Source: an uncultured Dehalococcoidia bacterium
GTDB lineage: Bacteria; Chloroflexota; Dehalococcoidia; Dehalococcoidales; UBA1222
Length of the DNA stretch: 64,000 nt
Direction of reading: 5' to 3'
Assembly: GCA_903844845.1 (NCBI GenBank)
Contig: CAIMVG010000019.1
Span: 1-64,000, forward strand
Shown here: positions 1 through 8,106 of the stretch, in pieces
Layout: every line of letters begins with the position of its first letter
Numbering within the stretch: the first letter of the stretch is position 1
Notes under the pieces: model-generated
The model's database searches: none
Told to the model about the DNA's origin: nothing
What the model saw: only the letters and a program-made list of their open reading frames with translations
Translations under genes and position numbers: made by a program

Positions 1-285
1 CGGGTGCGATACCTGTACCTGGAGACTACGATGGTGACGGTAAAACTGACATAGCCGTTTACGATCCAGCCAACGGCAACTGGTTCATCTGGCAGTCAAG
101 TACCAGCACGATGCGAAGCCAGAACTTTGGGTTCACGGGTGCGATACCTGTACCTGGAGACTACGATGGTGACGGTAAAACTGACATAGCCGTTTACGAT
201 CCAGCCAACGGCAACTGGTTCATCTGGCAGTCAAGTACCAGCACGATGCGAAGCCAGAACTTCGGGTTCACGGGGGCGATACCTG
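1..285 (+). repeat. Tandem 135-bp (45-codon) repeat
   Basis: The phrase CGGGTGCGATACCTG begins at 1 and 136, and a variant (CGGGGGCGATACCTG) begins at 271, giving a period of exactly 135 bp. The copies differ at only a few bases (for example ttt/ttc in the NFG codons). This suggests recent duplication or gene conversion rather than old protein-level repetition. Confidence 0.95.
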
Positions 286-290
286 TATAG
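1..290 (+). CDS. C-terminal part of a tandem-repeat (VCBS/FG-GAP-like) surface protein
   Basis: The reading frame is open from base 3 to the TAG at 288-290; the 5' part lies outside the window. It encodes 45-residue units, each with a DYDGDGKTD loop that matches the Dx(D/N)xDG calcium-binding pattern of VCBS/FG-GAP repeats. Each loop is followed by an aromatic strand (NWFIWQSS). Such repeats usually form extracellular beta-propeller or stalk domains. Export and function cannot be judged because the N-terminus is missing. The protein ends abruptly inside a repeat, directly after GAIPV. Confidence 0.8.
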   Translation, partial: GAIPVPGDYDGDGKTDIAVYDPANGNWFIWQSSTSTMRSQNFGFTGAIPVPGDYDGDGKTDIAVYDPANGNWFIWQSSTSTMRSQNFGFTGAIPV

Positions 291-473
291 TAAACCCAAA
301 GGCGAATTTTAGCTGGGTAGTATCGGTCTTTTCCTGTTACTGCCTCATGTTGTATATACGGAAAACTGAAAAACGATACTCTTTGCAGGGTTTTCTAAAT
401 ACAAATTAAAACGTACGAAGCTAGAGAAGAATGGATCGGGATAAATCCTAGAGCTCATCGATTCGAGGTTTAT

Positions 474-1274
474 TTATTTCCCAAAAATAATCGTCAAGGT
501 CGGCGGCTGTTGGATATTGCCCCAATCGGTTGATACATAAATTGTGGACGCAACTATTTGTCCAGAAACGATTGTTCCATCGGCATAATTTATCCCGGAA
601 ACATATCCCTGGATAACGGCCCCGGAATAATTGTAAGTCCCCTGAGTGGCTCCGGTATCCAACGGGACATTATATAGACTAACGCTATAAGCCGTCCCGG
701 AATTGGTTGTCCGCAGTACTTGCCGGGAATATGCCAAAGAAACCAATACCTTTCCGTCGGCAGAAATTGTGCCAGCCACTTTGTCGGTAATATCTTCCCC
801 TGGCCCGCTTTCGTGCAGTGTGCCAGAAAACGATGTCCCCGACCATATAACGGGAACCTGGGGAACCGCTAAATCGGTTGGGTAACTGACATTCGTATTA
901 TTCAAACTGAACGTCAACAAGGCATGAAATTTTACAGCAAGATTTGTGTATTGCTGGTAAATTGTGGAACTTATGGGTGTAGACGAAGCCGGAGTGGAAC
1001 CTGTAGTGGTGGATGAGATCGCTGTTGTTGAAATTGTTGACGGTGATGTGGCAATTGAAGTCGTAGAAAACGTCGATGAAATAGGCTTGCGGGCGCATCC
1101 CGAACAAATGACCATGGTGGTCAAAAGCATTCCAGCGACTGTTATCAATATGGGATTTAATTTTGGAGCAAATGAAGATTCCATCGTTGATCTGTGATAA
1201 ATACCGTCCTTTATTATATTCATAGTTCTTATGCCTGAAAATCTATCCTTGAGCATGTCTATTTTATGGTCCAT
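474..1274 (-). CDS. Hypothetical Thr/Ser-rich lipoprotein
   Basis: The longest frame gives 266 aa. A hydrophobic segment followed by ICSGC (about residues 56-60) looks like a lipoprotein signal with the Cys as lipidation site. A Ser/Thr-rich spacer of about 45 residues follows, then a beta-rich C-terminal domain of about 160 residues. A signal normally sits at the N-terminus, so the true start is probably Met31 (ATG at 1184) or Met18, not the upstream ATG. None of the candidates has a strong ribosome site. I do not recognise the C-terminal domain. The gene runs towards the repeat-protein gene. Confidence 0.7.
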   Translation of the reverse strand: MDHKIDMLKDRFSGIRTMNIIKDGIYHRSTMESSFAPKLNPILITVAGMLLTTMVICSGCARKPISSTFSTTSIATSPSTISTTAISSTTTGSTPASSTPISSTIYQQYTNLAVKFHALLTFSLNNTNVSYPTDLAVPQVPVIWSGTSFSGTLHESGPGEDITDKVAGTISADGKVLVSLAYSRQVLRTTNSGTAYSVSLYNVPLDTGATQGTYNYSGAVIQGYVSGINYADGTIVSGQIVASTIYVSTDWGNIQQPPTLTIIFGK

Positions 1275-1554
1275 ATCTTCGCATTATATTTGAGATAAAT
1301 AACAAACACGCAAAATACGCGGAATAAATGTTAAATATTTGTTACATTTCCGTAATAACAAACGCCGATGAACTCAAAAGGTTGAACATTTCTCCTAACT
1401 GCGCCAGGTCTCGCTTTGTCACATTTATTCAACAATTATTACCCGAGATTTTATAACAATTTTATCTATTTTGAATAAAATTGTGAAAACCGGTCTAAAT
1501 AAATGATTTAGACTGTTCAGTTTTTTTACGAAAATGAATTAAAAGGAGTAAAAA

Positions 1555-3882
1555 ATGCAGCAAATAAACAGGCGTGATTTTCTAAAGACGGTGGGGCTTG
1601 CAGGGGCCGGGCTAGGCGCTGCAGCTGTGGGATTTCCATTAATAAGTTCTTGTACCAATAAGTCTACCTCCAGTCAATCAGGGAGCGCAAAGGCGCAAAA
1701 ACCGCTCCCCGGCGGCGCTATCCCACAATTTGTCGACCCGCTGCCCAAACTGGATGCGGCCGGTGGTACTATCCAAACCATTGTTGCGAGCGCAGCACAG
1801 ATCCAGATTGAGATGCAAGAGTTCCGAGCCAACATGCTGCCCCACACTTTCAACGGAGGAGCCTACGCCGGCACCTGGGTCTGGGGTTATGTCAAATCAG
1901 GGACCGACACGAAAAAGATACGCGATACCTACACCGGCCCGGTGGTGGTAGCAACCAGGGGTACCCCCACCGAGTTCAAGTTTACTAATAGTCTTGGTAC
2001 CACAGATTCTACCAACGTGTCGGCTTACTCAAATTCAATCGACCAGAGCTTGCATTGGGCAAATCCAAACATGGTCGATCGTTATATTCCCCATTCTGAT
2101 TCGGACCCCGCCTGGGTCGGCAACCCGGAACACTACAAAGGGGCTATACCTGCCGCCGTACATCTGCACGGGGCGGAGGACCCCGCTGCCATCGATGGAG
2201 GCCCTGATTCCTGGTTTACTTCCTCCGGCCAACATGGCCCCGCTTTCTACTCGAAGGACGGCAACAGCAAAGGCAACTATTGCATCTACCGCTACCCCAA
2301 CGTGCAGGAAGCAGCTCCCATATGGTTCCACGACCATACGCTGGGCGCCACGCGCCTCAATGTGTATTGCGGGCTTGCCGGAGGGTACCTGCTCATCGAT
2401 CCTGCACTGAACTTGCCTCAGGGTTTGAACGCGACCGGGCTCAGGGCGGGTGCTCTAGGACCCAACGCAGCTGACGACTCCCTTATCCCGCTGGTTATCC
2501 AAGACCGCATGTTCGACACCGAAGGGCAGCTTTACTTTCCCGCCGGCCCGCTCGACCCCTTAAGCCCGGCCTTGAACCCGGAACACAGGTGGTGGGTGCC
2601 CGAGTTCTTCGGTAACACTACATGCGTCAACGGCAAGGTTTGGCCTTACCTGGAAGTCAAAGCTCAACGCTACCGTTTTTTGATTATCAACGGTTCCAAC
2701 GCCCGCACCTGGGAGTTGACATTTCAGGGTAACGACAACGCCCCGGCTATATGGCAGATAGGAACGGACCAGGGTTACCTCGATAAACCGGTGGCGGTAG
2801 ACCCCCTTGTCCTTCTCCCGGGCGAGCGAGCCGAAATTATCGTGGACTTTGGAGGACTCGAACCGGATGTATCCCTGATACTTAATAACATCGGTCCCGA
2901 CGAGCCTTTCGATGGCGTCCTGGGTGCCCAGCCCCCAGCCGATCCGAACACCACCGGCCAGGTTTTGCAATTCAGGATTGAGGAGGGTGCCGCTTTGCCC
3001 GACACAAGTTTTGACCCGTCCAGCGGGACTGCCATCCGCAGCGGCAATTCAGCCATCGTGCGTCTGGTAAACCCCTCAAAAGGCACCCTGGCTTCAGGAG
3101 TAACCCCGGCCTTGACCCGTTTGCTTACCCTGAACGAGATTGCCCGCGAGGAGACAATCACGGCAGATGGAATCAGGTGGACCGGTGGCCCGCTCGAGAT
3201 CCTGGTGAATAACACACGCTGGAACGGCCGTCGGCCGAATGATGGTAACCCCAACGATATGGAGACCCCCGCCGACCAATCCACGTGGATCAAGGACGGC
3301 CTCGGCAACTACGTCAGCGAGTTGCCCAGGGAAGGCGAGACAGAAATCTGGGAGATTGTGAACCTCACCATGGACGCCCACCCAATCCACACTCACCTGA
3401 CTCAATTCCAGCTTATGAACCGCCAGGCATTTGACAAGGACGCCTACCTCGCACTCTACAACGCGGCCTTTCCGGACGGGACATTCAAACCCGCCGCCGG
3501 ACCGCCTCTACCCTACTCCCCGGCGGGAGGCAAGCTCGGCGGCAATCCCGACATAACCCCCGCATTAAACGGAACGATCTCGCCCCCTAACCCTAACGAA
3601 GCTGGATGGAAGGATACCGTACTTACTCCGCCGGACATGGTCACCCGTTTTGTGGTGCGCTGGGCGCCCACCGACGTCCCGGCTAACACTCCGTCAGGAT
3701 CGCCCCTGCTGCGTTATGTCTTCTTACCCAATGATCCCATTCCCCTCAAAACAGGGTCATCGTTCGATTACGTCTGGCACTGCCACATCGTGGATCATGA
3801 AGACAATGAGATGATGCGTCCCGACCAGGTCGTGCCGGTGGCGAACGCCACGCGTTCGTTCGTGATGGGGAGGGATTATTAG
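1555..3882 (+). CDS. Tat-exported multicopper oxidase
   Basis: This is a 775-aa protein with a Tat signal (RRDFLK at residues 6-11) followed by a hydrophobic stretch ending LISSC, so it may be a Tat-exported lipoprotein. All four copper-ligand motifs are visible: HLHG (about 203-206), HDH (259-261), HPIHTH (about 609-614) and HCHIVDHEDNEMM (742-754), the last holding the type 1 Cys/His/Met ligands. This is the CotA/bilirubin-oxidase/laccase layout of three cupredoxin domains that oxidise metals or phenols with O2. The strong site AAAGGAG at 1542-1548 sets the start. The substrate cannot be told. The gene stands alone, with no copper chaperone beside it. Confidence 0.93.
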   Translation: MQQINRRDFLKTVGLAGAGLGAAAVGFPLISSCTNKSTSSQSGSAKAQKPLPGGAIPQFVDPLPKLDAAGGTIQTIVASAAQIQIEMQEFRANMLPHTFNGGAYAGTWVWGYVKSGTDTKKIRDTYTGPVVVATRGTPTEFKFTNSLGTTDSTNVSAYSNSIDQSLHWANPNMVDRYIPHSDSDPAWVGNPEHYKGAIPAAVHLHGAEDPAAIDGGPDSWFTSSGQHGPAFYSKDGNSKGNYCIYRYPNVQEAAPIWFHDHTLGATRLNVYCGLAGGYLLIDPALNLPQGLNATGLRAGALGPNAADDSLIPLVIQDRMFDTEGQLYFPAGPLDPLSPALNPEHRWWVPEFFGNTTCVNGKVWPYLEVKAQRYRFLIINGSNARTWELTFQGNDNAPAIWQIGTDQGYLDKPVAVDPLVLLPGERAEIIVDFGGLEPDVSLILNNIGPDEPFDGVLGAQPPADPNTTGQVLQFRIEEGAALPDTSFDPSSGTAIRSGNSAIVRLVNPSKGTLASGVTPALTRLLTLNEIAREETITADGIRWTGGPLEILVNNTRWNGRRPNDGNPNDMETPADQSTWIKDGLGNYVSELPREGETEIWEIVNLTMDAHPIHTHLTQFQLMNRQAFDKDAYLALYNAAFPDGTFKPAAGPPLPYSPAGGKLGGNPDITPALNGTISPPNPNEAGWKDTVLTPPDMVTRFVVRWAPTDVPANTPSGSPLLRYVFLPNDPIPLKTGSSFDYVWHCHIVDHEDNEMMRPDQVVPVANATRSFVMGRDY

Positions 3883-3990
3883 GACCCAGGCCAGGTAAAT
3901 TTATACGATTGGAGATATTCACGATAGAAGGTTTCCCCTTTTATCGTTGATGAATGGGTATTTCAAAGGGGGAAAACGGAGGAATGATAA

Positions 3991-4063
3991 TGCCCCCAAG
4001 GGAATTCGAATCCCTGTTGACGGCTTGAAAGGCCGCTGTCCTAGGCCACTAGACGATGGGGGC
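3991..4063 (-). tRNA. tRNA-Glu (TTC)
   Basis: Read on the minus strand, this folds as a standard cloverleaf: acceptor GCCCCCA paired with TTGGGGGC, an anticodon loop CTTTCAA giving TTC, and a T-loop TTCGAAT. The 3' CCA is not encoded. Confidence 0.95.
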
Positions 4064-4075
4064 AAGCAACTCCAA

Positions 4076-4105
4076 AGTATAACAGAGCGCTACCCTTTAT
4101 GGCAA
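4076..4105 (-). promoter_or_regulatory. Promoter of tRNA-Glu
   Basis: On the minus strand TTGCCA (4105-4100) and TATACT (4081-4076) are 18 bp apart. This is close to the sigma-70 consensus and lies just upstream of the tRNA 5' end at 4063. Confidence 0.7.
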
Positions 4106-4117
4106 AAATACAAAAAG

Positions 4118-5398
4118 TTAACTGCGGCCGGCCCGGACTTTTAATAAAAGCAAGGCCCCCGCAATTAGGTAAAGTGCACAAGTTCCAAGCATAATTGTGT
4201 ACCCGAGGTTTATGACGCGGTTATTGGCGAAGTCCATCACCGGGCCGATCAACCTTGCCAGTGCCCCTCCCCCGGCGGTCGCCATATTGGCTAAACCGAG
4301 ATAGCGGGCCTCTTCACCCGGAGGAACAAGGTCGACGGCAAGGGCCCAGTTTGTGCTGGAAAAGGTGGCAAGCGATACCCCGATTATAGCCGCCGGGGCC
4401 AGCAGTATGTTCACATCTTTGGGCAGAACCAGTATTAGAAGAATACCCAAAGCCCCGAGCAGAGCCGCCGAAAAGGCAATGGGTTTTCGCCCCACCCGGT
4501 CCGAGAGCCAGCCTGACGGGTAGGCTCCGGCAAGCATTCCGACAACTGAGATAACCAGGAAACGGAAGCTTGCCGCTGCCGGATCGGCCACGCCGACGAC
4601 GTCCTTGAAAAAGAATAAGGCGAACTGCTGTATCGTGGTAAAAGCGGCGAAGACGAGCAATCTTGAAGCCATGAACCACGCGAAGGAAGTATGCCGTTTG
4701 AGGTCAATTTTATAAACACCGAAGGCCCTGTTCCAGAGCGATTTCTTTTCCGCGGGAAGGCTGCAGGGTTTTTCCTTTATCCATATAATGGTCGCGGCCA
4801 GGGCCAATGCCAGCACCGCTCCCAGGAGCCCCAGGTTGAGCCACAGCCACCGGCTGCCCTCGCCCCGGCTGTAACGGCCGATGAACACCGAACTGACCCC
4901 GGCAAAAGCAATGCCCCCTAGAATCTCGAGGAGATTTTTTATCCCCGACGCCAGCCCGCGTTTTTTCTGTGGAACGAGTTCGGGGATGAATGCCTGGTAA
5001 GGGCCCTGGGCCGTATTGGAGGCGGCCTGCATCAGGCAGTAACCCGCGAAGAGCACGATGTAGGAGGTTGCCCCGCCGATACCGAATACCAACATGATGG
5101 CGGTCGTGATGCCGAACAAAATAAAAGGCCGGCGCCTGCCCCATTTGGACCGGGAACAATCGGAAAGGGCGCCGGCCAGCGGCTGGATTAGCATGCCCAG
5201 GATCAGGCCGGTGAAAGTAAGGAGCCCGAGATATGTATTTTTTTGGGATTCCGGGACGAAATCGAGTATGCGGACGGGCAGGATGTAACCGTGCATACTC
5301 TGCCATAACGCGCTGATCGCAAAGACGAGGAGCGTTATCTTGAAATAGTCGCGCCCACGGAAAACGGGTTCACAGGGGGTTGTCTCTGAAGAAGCCAT
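4118..5398 (-). CDS. MFS transporter, SLC45/sugar-cation symporter-like
   Basis: The gene encodes about 426 aa from Met at 5398, with about 12 hydrophobic segments. The loop 2-3 motif GALSDCSRSKWGRRRPFIL is typical of the branch of the major facilitator superfamily related to SLC45/sucrose transporters, and a second related loop (SGWLSDRVGRKP) occurs in the C-terminal half. It is an inner-membrane transporter of unknown substrate. An upstream in-frame extension to 5485 adds a hydrophilic, Arg-rich 29 residues that look non-native. Met at 5425 (MSLLSF) is another possible start. It is divergent from fabI, with which it shares the upstream region. Confidence 0.85.
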   Translation of the reverse strand: MASSETTPCEPVFRGRDYFKITLLVFAISALWQSMHGYILPVRILDFVPESQKNTYLGLLTFTGLILGMLIQPLAGALSDCSRSKWGRRRPFILFGITTAIMLVFGIGGATSYIVLFAGYCLMQAASNTAQGPYQAFIPELVPQKKRGLASGIKNLLEILGGIAFAGVSSVFIGRYSRGEGSRWLWLNLGLLGAVLALALAATIIWIKEKPCSLPAEKKSLWNRAFGVYKIDLKRHTSFAWFMASRLLVFAAFTTIQQFALFFFKDVVGVADPAAASFRFLVISVVGMLAGAYPSGWLSDRVGRKPIAFSAALLGALGILLILVLPKDVNILLAPAAIIGVSLATFSSTNWALAVDLVPPGEEARYLGLANMATAGGGALARLIGPVMDFANNRVINLGYTIMLGTCALYLIAGALLLLKVRAGRS

Positions 5399-5523
5399 CT
5401 TAAGTCTAAAGGATAGCAGAGACATACTGCCCCGGCAATGCCCAGCCTGCAATAATCGAATACGACATTTGACAAGAGAGCCCATACAGATGGTACGATA
5501 CCAAAAACATTACGGGAGATTTT

Positions 5524-6294
5524 ATGGGTTTACTTGAGGGGAAAATAGGACTGGTGGTCGGGGTGGCCAATAAAAATTCCATCGCCTGGGGCGTTGCGCA
5601 ATCCTGGCATGCCGAGGGAGCAACGCTTGTTTTCACTTACCAGGGAGAGCGTTTTAAACAGAAAGTCGAGGAACTTGTTGAAACCCTTGACAGGGAATCT
5701 GTTATCCTGCCCTGCGATGTGACGGTTGACGAAAGTATAACATTCGTTTTCCAGCAGGTAAAAGAGAAATTCGGCCGCCTTGACATGGTGCTGCACGCGG
5801 TCGCATTTGCCCCGCGGGAGGCACTTGACGGGGAGTTCGCAGCCACAAGCCGGGAGGCTTTCAAGGTGGCCCTTGATGTCAGCGCGTATTCTCTGGTGGC
5901 GCTGGCCAGAGAAGCCGCACCCCTGATGCATGGAGGCGGCAGCATCACCGCGCTGAGTTTCTACGGAGCTGAAAAAGTGATGCCGCATTATAACGTCATG
6001 GGCGTCGCCAAAGCCGCACTGGAAGCTTCGACTCGCTATCTGGCGGCCGGGCTGGGCCAGCAGCAGATCCGTGTCAACTGCATCAGCGCAGGGCCTGTCA
6101 ATACGCTCGCCGGGCGCGGCATCAGTGATTTTCACATCATGATGGACCATCACCAGACGCATGCCCCGCTGCGGCGCAACGTTCTCCTCGAGGAGATAGG
6201 CGCGACTGCCGCTTTCCTCGCTTCCGACGGCGCCGCGGCCATCACAGGCCAGGTGATATATGTGGATTGCGGTTACAGCATTATGGGGATGTAG
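5524..6294 (+). CDS. fabI: Enoyl-[acyl-carrier-protein] reductase (NADH)
   Basis: This 256-aa protein is an SDR-fold reductase that carries out the last step of each fatty-acid elongation cycle. The N-terminal NAD loop is the FabI form (VVGVANKNSIAWG). The FabI active site is present as Tyr147, Tyr156 and Lys163 in YGAEKVMPHYNVMGVAK. The length matches the family. A GGGAG ribosome site ends a few bases before the ATG. A possible promoter is TTGACA (5469-5474) with TACGAT (5494-5499), although the 19-bp spacer is long. FabI is the target of triclosan and isoniazid-type inhibitors. Confidence 0.95.
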   Translation: MGLLEGKIGLVVGVANKNSIAWGVAQSWHAEGATLVFTYQGERFKQKVEELVETLDRESVILPCDVTVDESITFVFQQVKEKFGRLDMVLHAVAFAPREALDGEFAATSREAFKVALDVSAYSLVALAREAAPLMHGGGSITALSFYGAEKVMPHYNVMGVAKAALEASTRYLAAGLGQQQIRVNCISAGPVNTLAGRGISDFHIMMDHHQTHAPLRRNVLLEEIGATAAFLASDGAAAITGQVIYVDCGYSIMGM

Positions 6295-6390
6295 TCCTGA
6301 CAGGAACTTTCGAGGGGGGCGGATTTCGCCCCCTTTGTTGTTTGACGTGAAGCAGTATAATAGTTGGTAATACGTACCTGGAGGAAAAAG

Positions 6391-6654
6391 ATGGCAGTAG
6401 AGAAAAAATGCGCTTTCTGTTTGGGCTCCATAGCGTTTGAACCCTATCACGAGACAATTGACGGCAAGAAATGCGCTTTTCATGCCAAGGCATGCGCCGA
6501 AGCATACAAAGCCAAACAGGCTGAGGCCTCCATGACCAAATGCGCTTTTTGCGGGGGCTCCGTGGCATTCGCGCCGTATTATGAAACCATCGGCGGCAAG
6601 AAGATGGCGTTCCACGCCAAAGCCTGCGCCGAAGCCATGAAAACCGGGAAATAA
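6391..6654 (+). CDS. Small protein with two tandem Cys/His metal-binding repeats
   Basis: The start is ATG 6391 behind the ribosome site TGGAGGAAA, giving 87 aa. The protein is an internal duplication. Each half of about 40 residues reads CAFCxGSxxFxPYxETIxGKKxAFHAKACAEA, with the ligand pattern CxxC...H...C. This resembles a TRASH-type or treble-clef zinc/iron site. The two halves are joined by a short linker (AKQAEASMT). No enzyme signature is seen; a metal-binding or sensor role is inference. It lies downstream of fabI but has its own ribosome site. Confidence 0.8.
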   Translation: MAVEKKCAFCLGSIAFEPYHETIDGKKCAFHAKACAEAYKAKQAEASMTKCAFCGGSVAFAPYYETIGGKKMAFHAKACAEAMKTGK

Positions 6655-6741
6655 CCGAAGCCCTTCGAATTTTAATAACAGAAGACGGGCCTGCAGTAAG
6701 CTGGCCCGTTCGATTAACGACAAAATCCAGGCGGGCAGGAA

Positions 6742-6918
6742 TTACTTGCAGCCGCCGGGCGGGACAGGCACTTCTTCCGGCCAAACGCCGGTTTTTATCC
6801 AGCGTTTAACGGTTTTCCTGAGCTCTGAGCATTGCGGGCACAATTTCATCCCGCGGAGTTCTTTTTCAACTTTGAATTTTCGCGTACAAAACTCGCACGC
6901 GTACCAGATTCAACCCAT
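6742..6918 (-). CDS. Small zinc-ribbon protein with an in-frame TGA at codon 3
   Basis: The minus-strand frame reads ATG GGT TGA, then an uninterrupted reading (IWYACEFCTRKF...) to TAA, 58 codons in all. CEFC and CPQC, spaced about 20 residues apart, form a zinc-ribbon pattern, and the tail (TGVWPEEVPVPPGGCK) looks like real protein. AAAGGGG lies 6-7 bases before the ATG. The TGA means one of four things: a recent nonsense mutation, readthrough, selenocysteine, or initiation at a non-standard codon after it. No ATG, GTG or TTG occurs in frame before CEFC. I do not recognise the family. Confidence 0.5.
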
Positions 6919-6975
6919 TTTCGGCCCCTTTATGAAAAAGAATAAGCTCATCCAGTTTCATCGTTTCGTGCGGTT

Positions 6976-7004
6976 TTGTCAATCACGGCACTTTATAGTA
7001 TAAT
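6976..7004 (+). promoter_or_regulatory. Promoter of rpsT
   Basis: TTGTCA (6976-6981), a 17-bp spacer and a perfect TATAAT (6999-7004) lie 28 bp upstream of the rpsT start. Confidence 0.75.
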
Positions 7005-7032
7005 GGCTTGTTAATCATTAGGAGGTATGTAT

Positions 7033-7305
7033 TTGGCCAACACAAAATCCGCTACAAAAGAAATACGCGTTGCCGCCGCGAGGCAGGAGCGCAATAAATC
7101 ACTGCGCAGCATCACAAAGACCGTCGTGCACAAGGCCGAAGTTTCAGTCAACAAGGCCGGGAGTGAAACTGGCGCGGCTGATTTGAAATCCGCTTCAAGC
7201 GCCCTCGACAAAGCCGCACAGGCAGGGATCATGCATGCCAACGCTGCCTCACGCAAAAAGAGCCGCCTGACCAAGGCGCTCAATAAAAGCGCTAAAACCA
7301 AATAA
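7033..7305 (+). CDS. rpsT: Small ribosomal subunit protein bS20
   Basis: S20 binds 16S rRNA in the 30S body. The Lys/Arg/Ala-rich helical sequence starting (M)ANTKSATKEIR is typical. I chose TTG 7033 because AGGAGGT (7021-7026 plus the base before) abuts the upstream ATG at 7027 but is correctly spaced from the TTG, and because S20 proteins begin MANxKSA. The length is 90 aa, as expected. It is a single-gene unit between its own promoter and a strong terminator. Confidence 0.93.
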   Translation: MANTKSATKEIRVAAARQERNKSLRSITKTVVHKAEVSVNKAGSETGAADLKSASSALDKAAQAGIMHANAASRKKSRLTKALNKSAKTK

Positions 7306-7331
7306 CGTTTACCCTATTTTGGTTCAAACCG

Positions 7332-7362
7332 CCGGGCTGAGAAATCAGCCCGGTATTTTTTT
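7332..7362 (+). terminator. Rho-independent terminator of rpsT
   Basis: A GC-rich hairpin CCGGGCTGA-GAAA-TCAGCCCGG (7332-7353) is followed by TATTTTTTT. Confidence 0.9.
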
Positions 7363-7397
7363 ATCACCGATTCTTTTCGTTTCCTGCGATTTTCCTC

Positions 7398-7427
7398 TTG
7401 ACAATAAAGGCACGCAGAGTCTATATT
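7398..7427 (+). promoter_or_regulatory. lexA promoter
   Basis: TTGACA (7398-7403), an 18-bp spacer and TATATT (7422-7427). The predicted transcription start falls inside the LexA box just downstream, leaving a leader of only about 13 nt without a ribosome site. Confidence 0.8.
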
Positions 7428-7431
7428 AATA

Positions 7432-7443
7432 GAACAGGCGTTC
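7432..7443 (+). promoter_or_regulatory. LexA (SOS) operator
   Basis: The perfect inverted repeat GAAC-AGGC-GTTC matches the Gram-positive/DinR-type SOS box (GAAC-N4-GTTC). It lies between the -10 and the lexA start codon, which fits autorepression. I saw no second copy of this pattern in the window. Confidence 0.85.
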
Positions 7444-7446
7444 GTT

Positions 7447-8106
7447 ATGACAGATGTATTGAAAAAAACTACGAGCATTTCCGCCAGGCAGCAATGCATG
7501 GTTGACTATATCGGCGTCTTTTGGCGCAACCACGGCTATCCTCCCAGTATCCGCGACATAGTGGCAGGATGTTCGCTAAGTTCCACATCTGTGGCCGACT
7601 ATAATCTCAAAATCCTGGAAAAAAGGGGCTTCATCAAGCGCCACCGTGAAGTTTCACGCGGCATAGAACTGCCGAAATCCATGCACGCCGATGCGCGCCA
7701 TTCCGTGCCCTTGATAGGCGTCATCGCCGCCGGTAAACCCATCCCGGTACCCGACAATGAGACCTGGGACATGACGGCGGGAGCCGAAACAGTCGAGGTT
7801 CCGGAATACCTTGCCCAGGGCCGCCATGATGTGTACGCCCTGCGTGTTAAAGGCACCTCGATGATAGACGCATTGATAAACGACGGGGACATAGTGCTGA
7901 TGAGCTACGTGAATGCAGTAGACAATGGAGATATGGCGGCTGTCTGGCTTAAAGACGAAAAAGAGGTAACCCTCAAGAAGTTCTATGCTGAGGGGGCGCG
8001 GGTCCGCCTGCAACCGGCCAACAGTACCATGAAACCGATTTTTGCCCAGGCTTCAAATATCGAGGTGCAGGGTCGTGTAATCGGCGTTATCCGCAGGGTC
8101 GGGTGA
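7447..8106 (+). CDS. lexA: LexA repressor / self-cleaving protease
   Basis: At 219 aa this is the SOS-response repressor. An N-terminal winged helix (ISARQQCMVDYI... SIRDIV... SSTSVADYNLKILEKRGFI) is followed by an S24 autoprotease domain. The cleavage site is Ala95-Gly96 (VIAAGKPI), the nucleophile is Ser138 (KGTSM), and the general base is probably Lys177 (TLKKF). RecA filaments would trigger self-cleavage. Its own promoter and LexA box precede it. The stop codon overlaps the GTG start of the following aldolase gene (GTGA at 8103-8106), so the two are probably cotranslated. Confidence 0.95.
   Translation: MTDVLKKTTSISARQQCMVDYIGVFWRNHGYPPSIRDIVAGCSLSSTSVADYNLKILEKRGFIKRHREVSRGIELPKSMHADARHSVPLIGVIAAGKPIPVPDNETWDMTAGAETVEVPEYLAQGRHDVYALRVKGTSMIDALINDGDIVLMSYVNAVDNGDMAAVWLKDEKEVTLKKFYAEGARVRLQPANSTMKPIFAQASNIEVQGRVIGVIRRVG

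Noticed and set aside
3947-4144. Plus-strand ORF of 65 codons
   Set aside because: It covers tRNA-Glu on the other strand and has no ribosome site.
5530-6723. Long minus-strand ORF opposite fabI
   Set aside because: It is antisense to clear fabI and the duplicated Cys protein. The sequence has no family resemblance; it is open because of codon bias.
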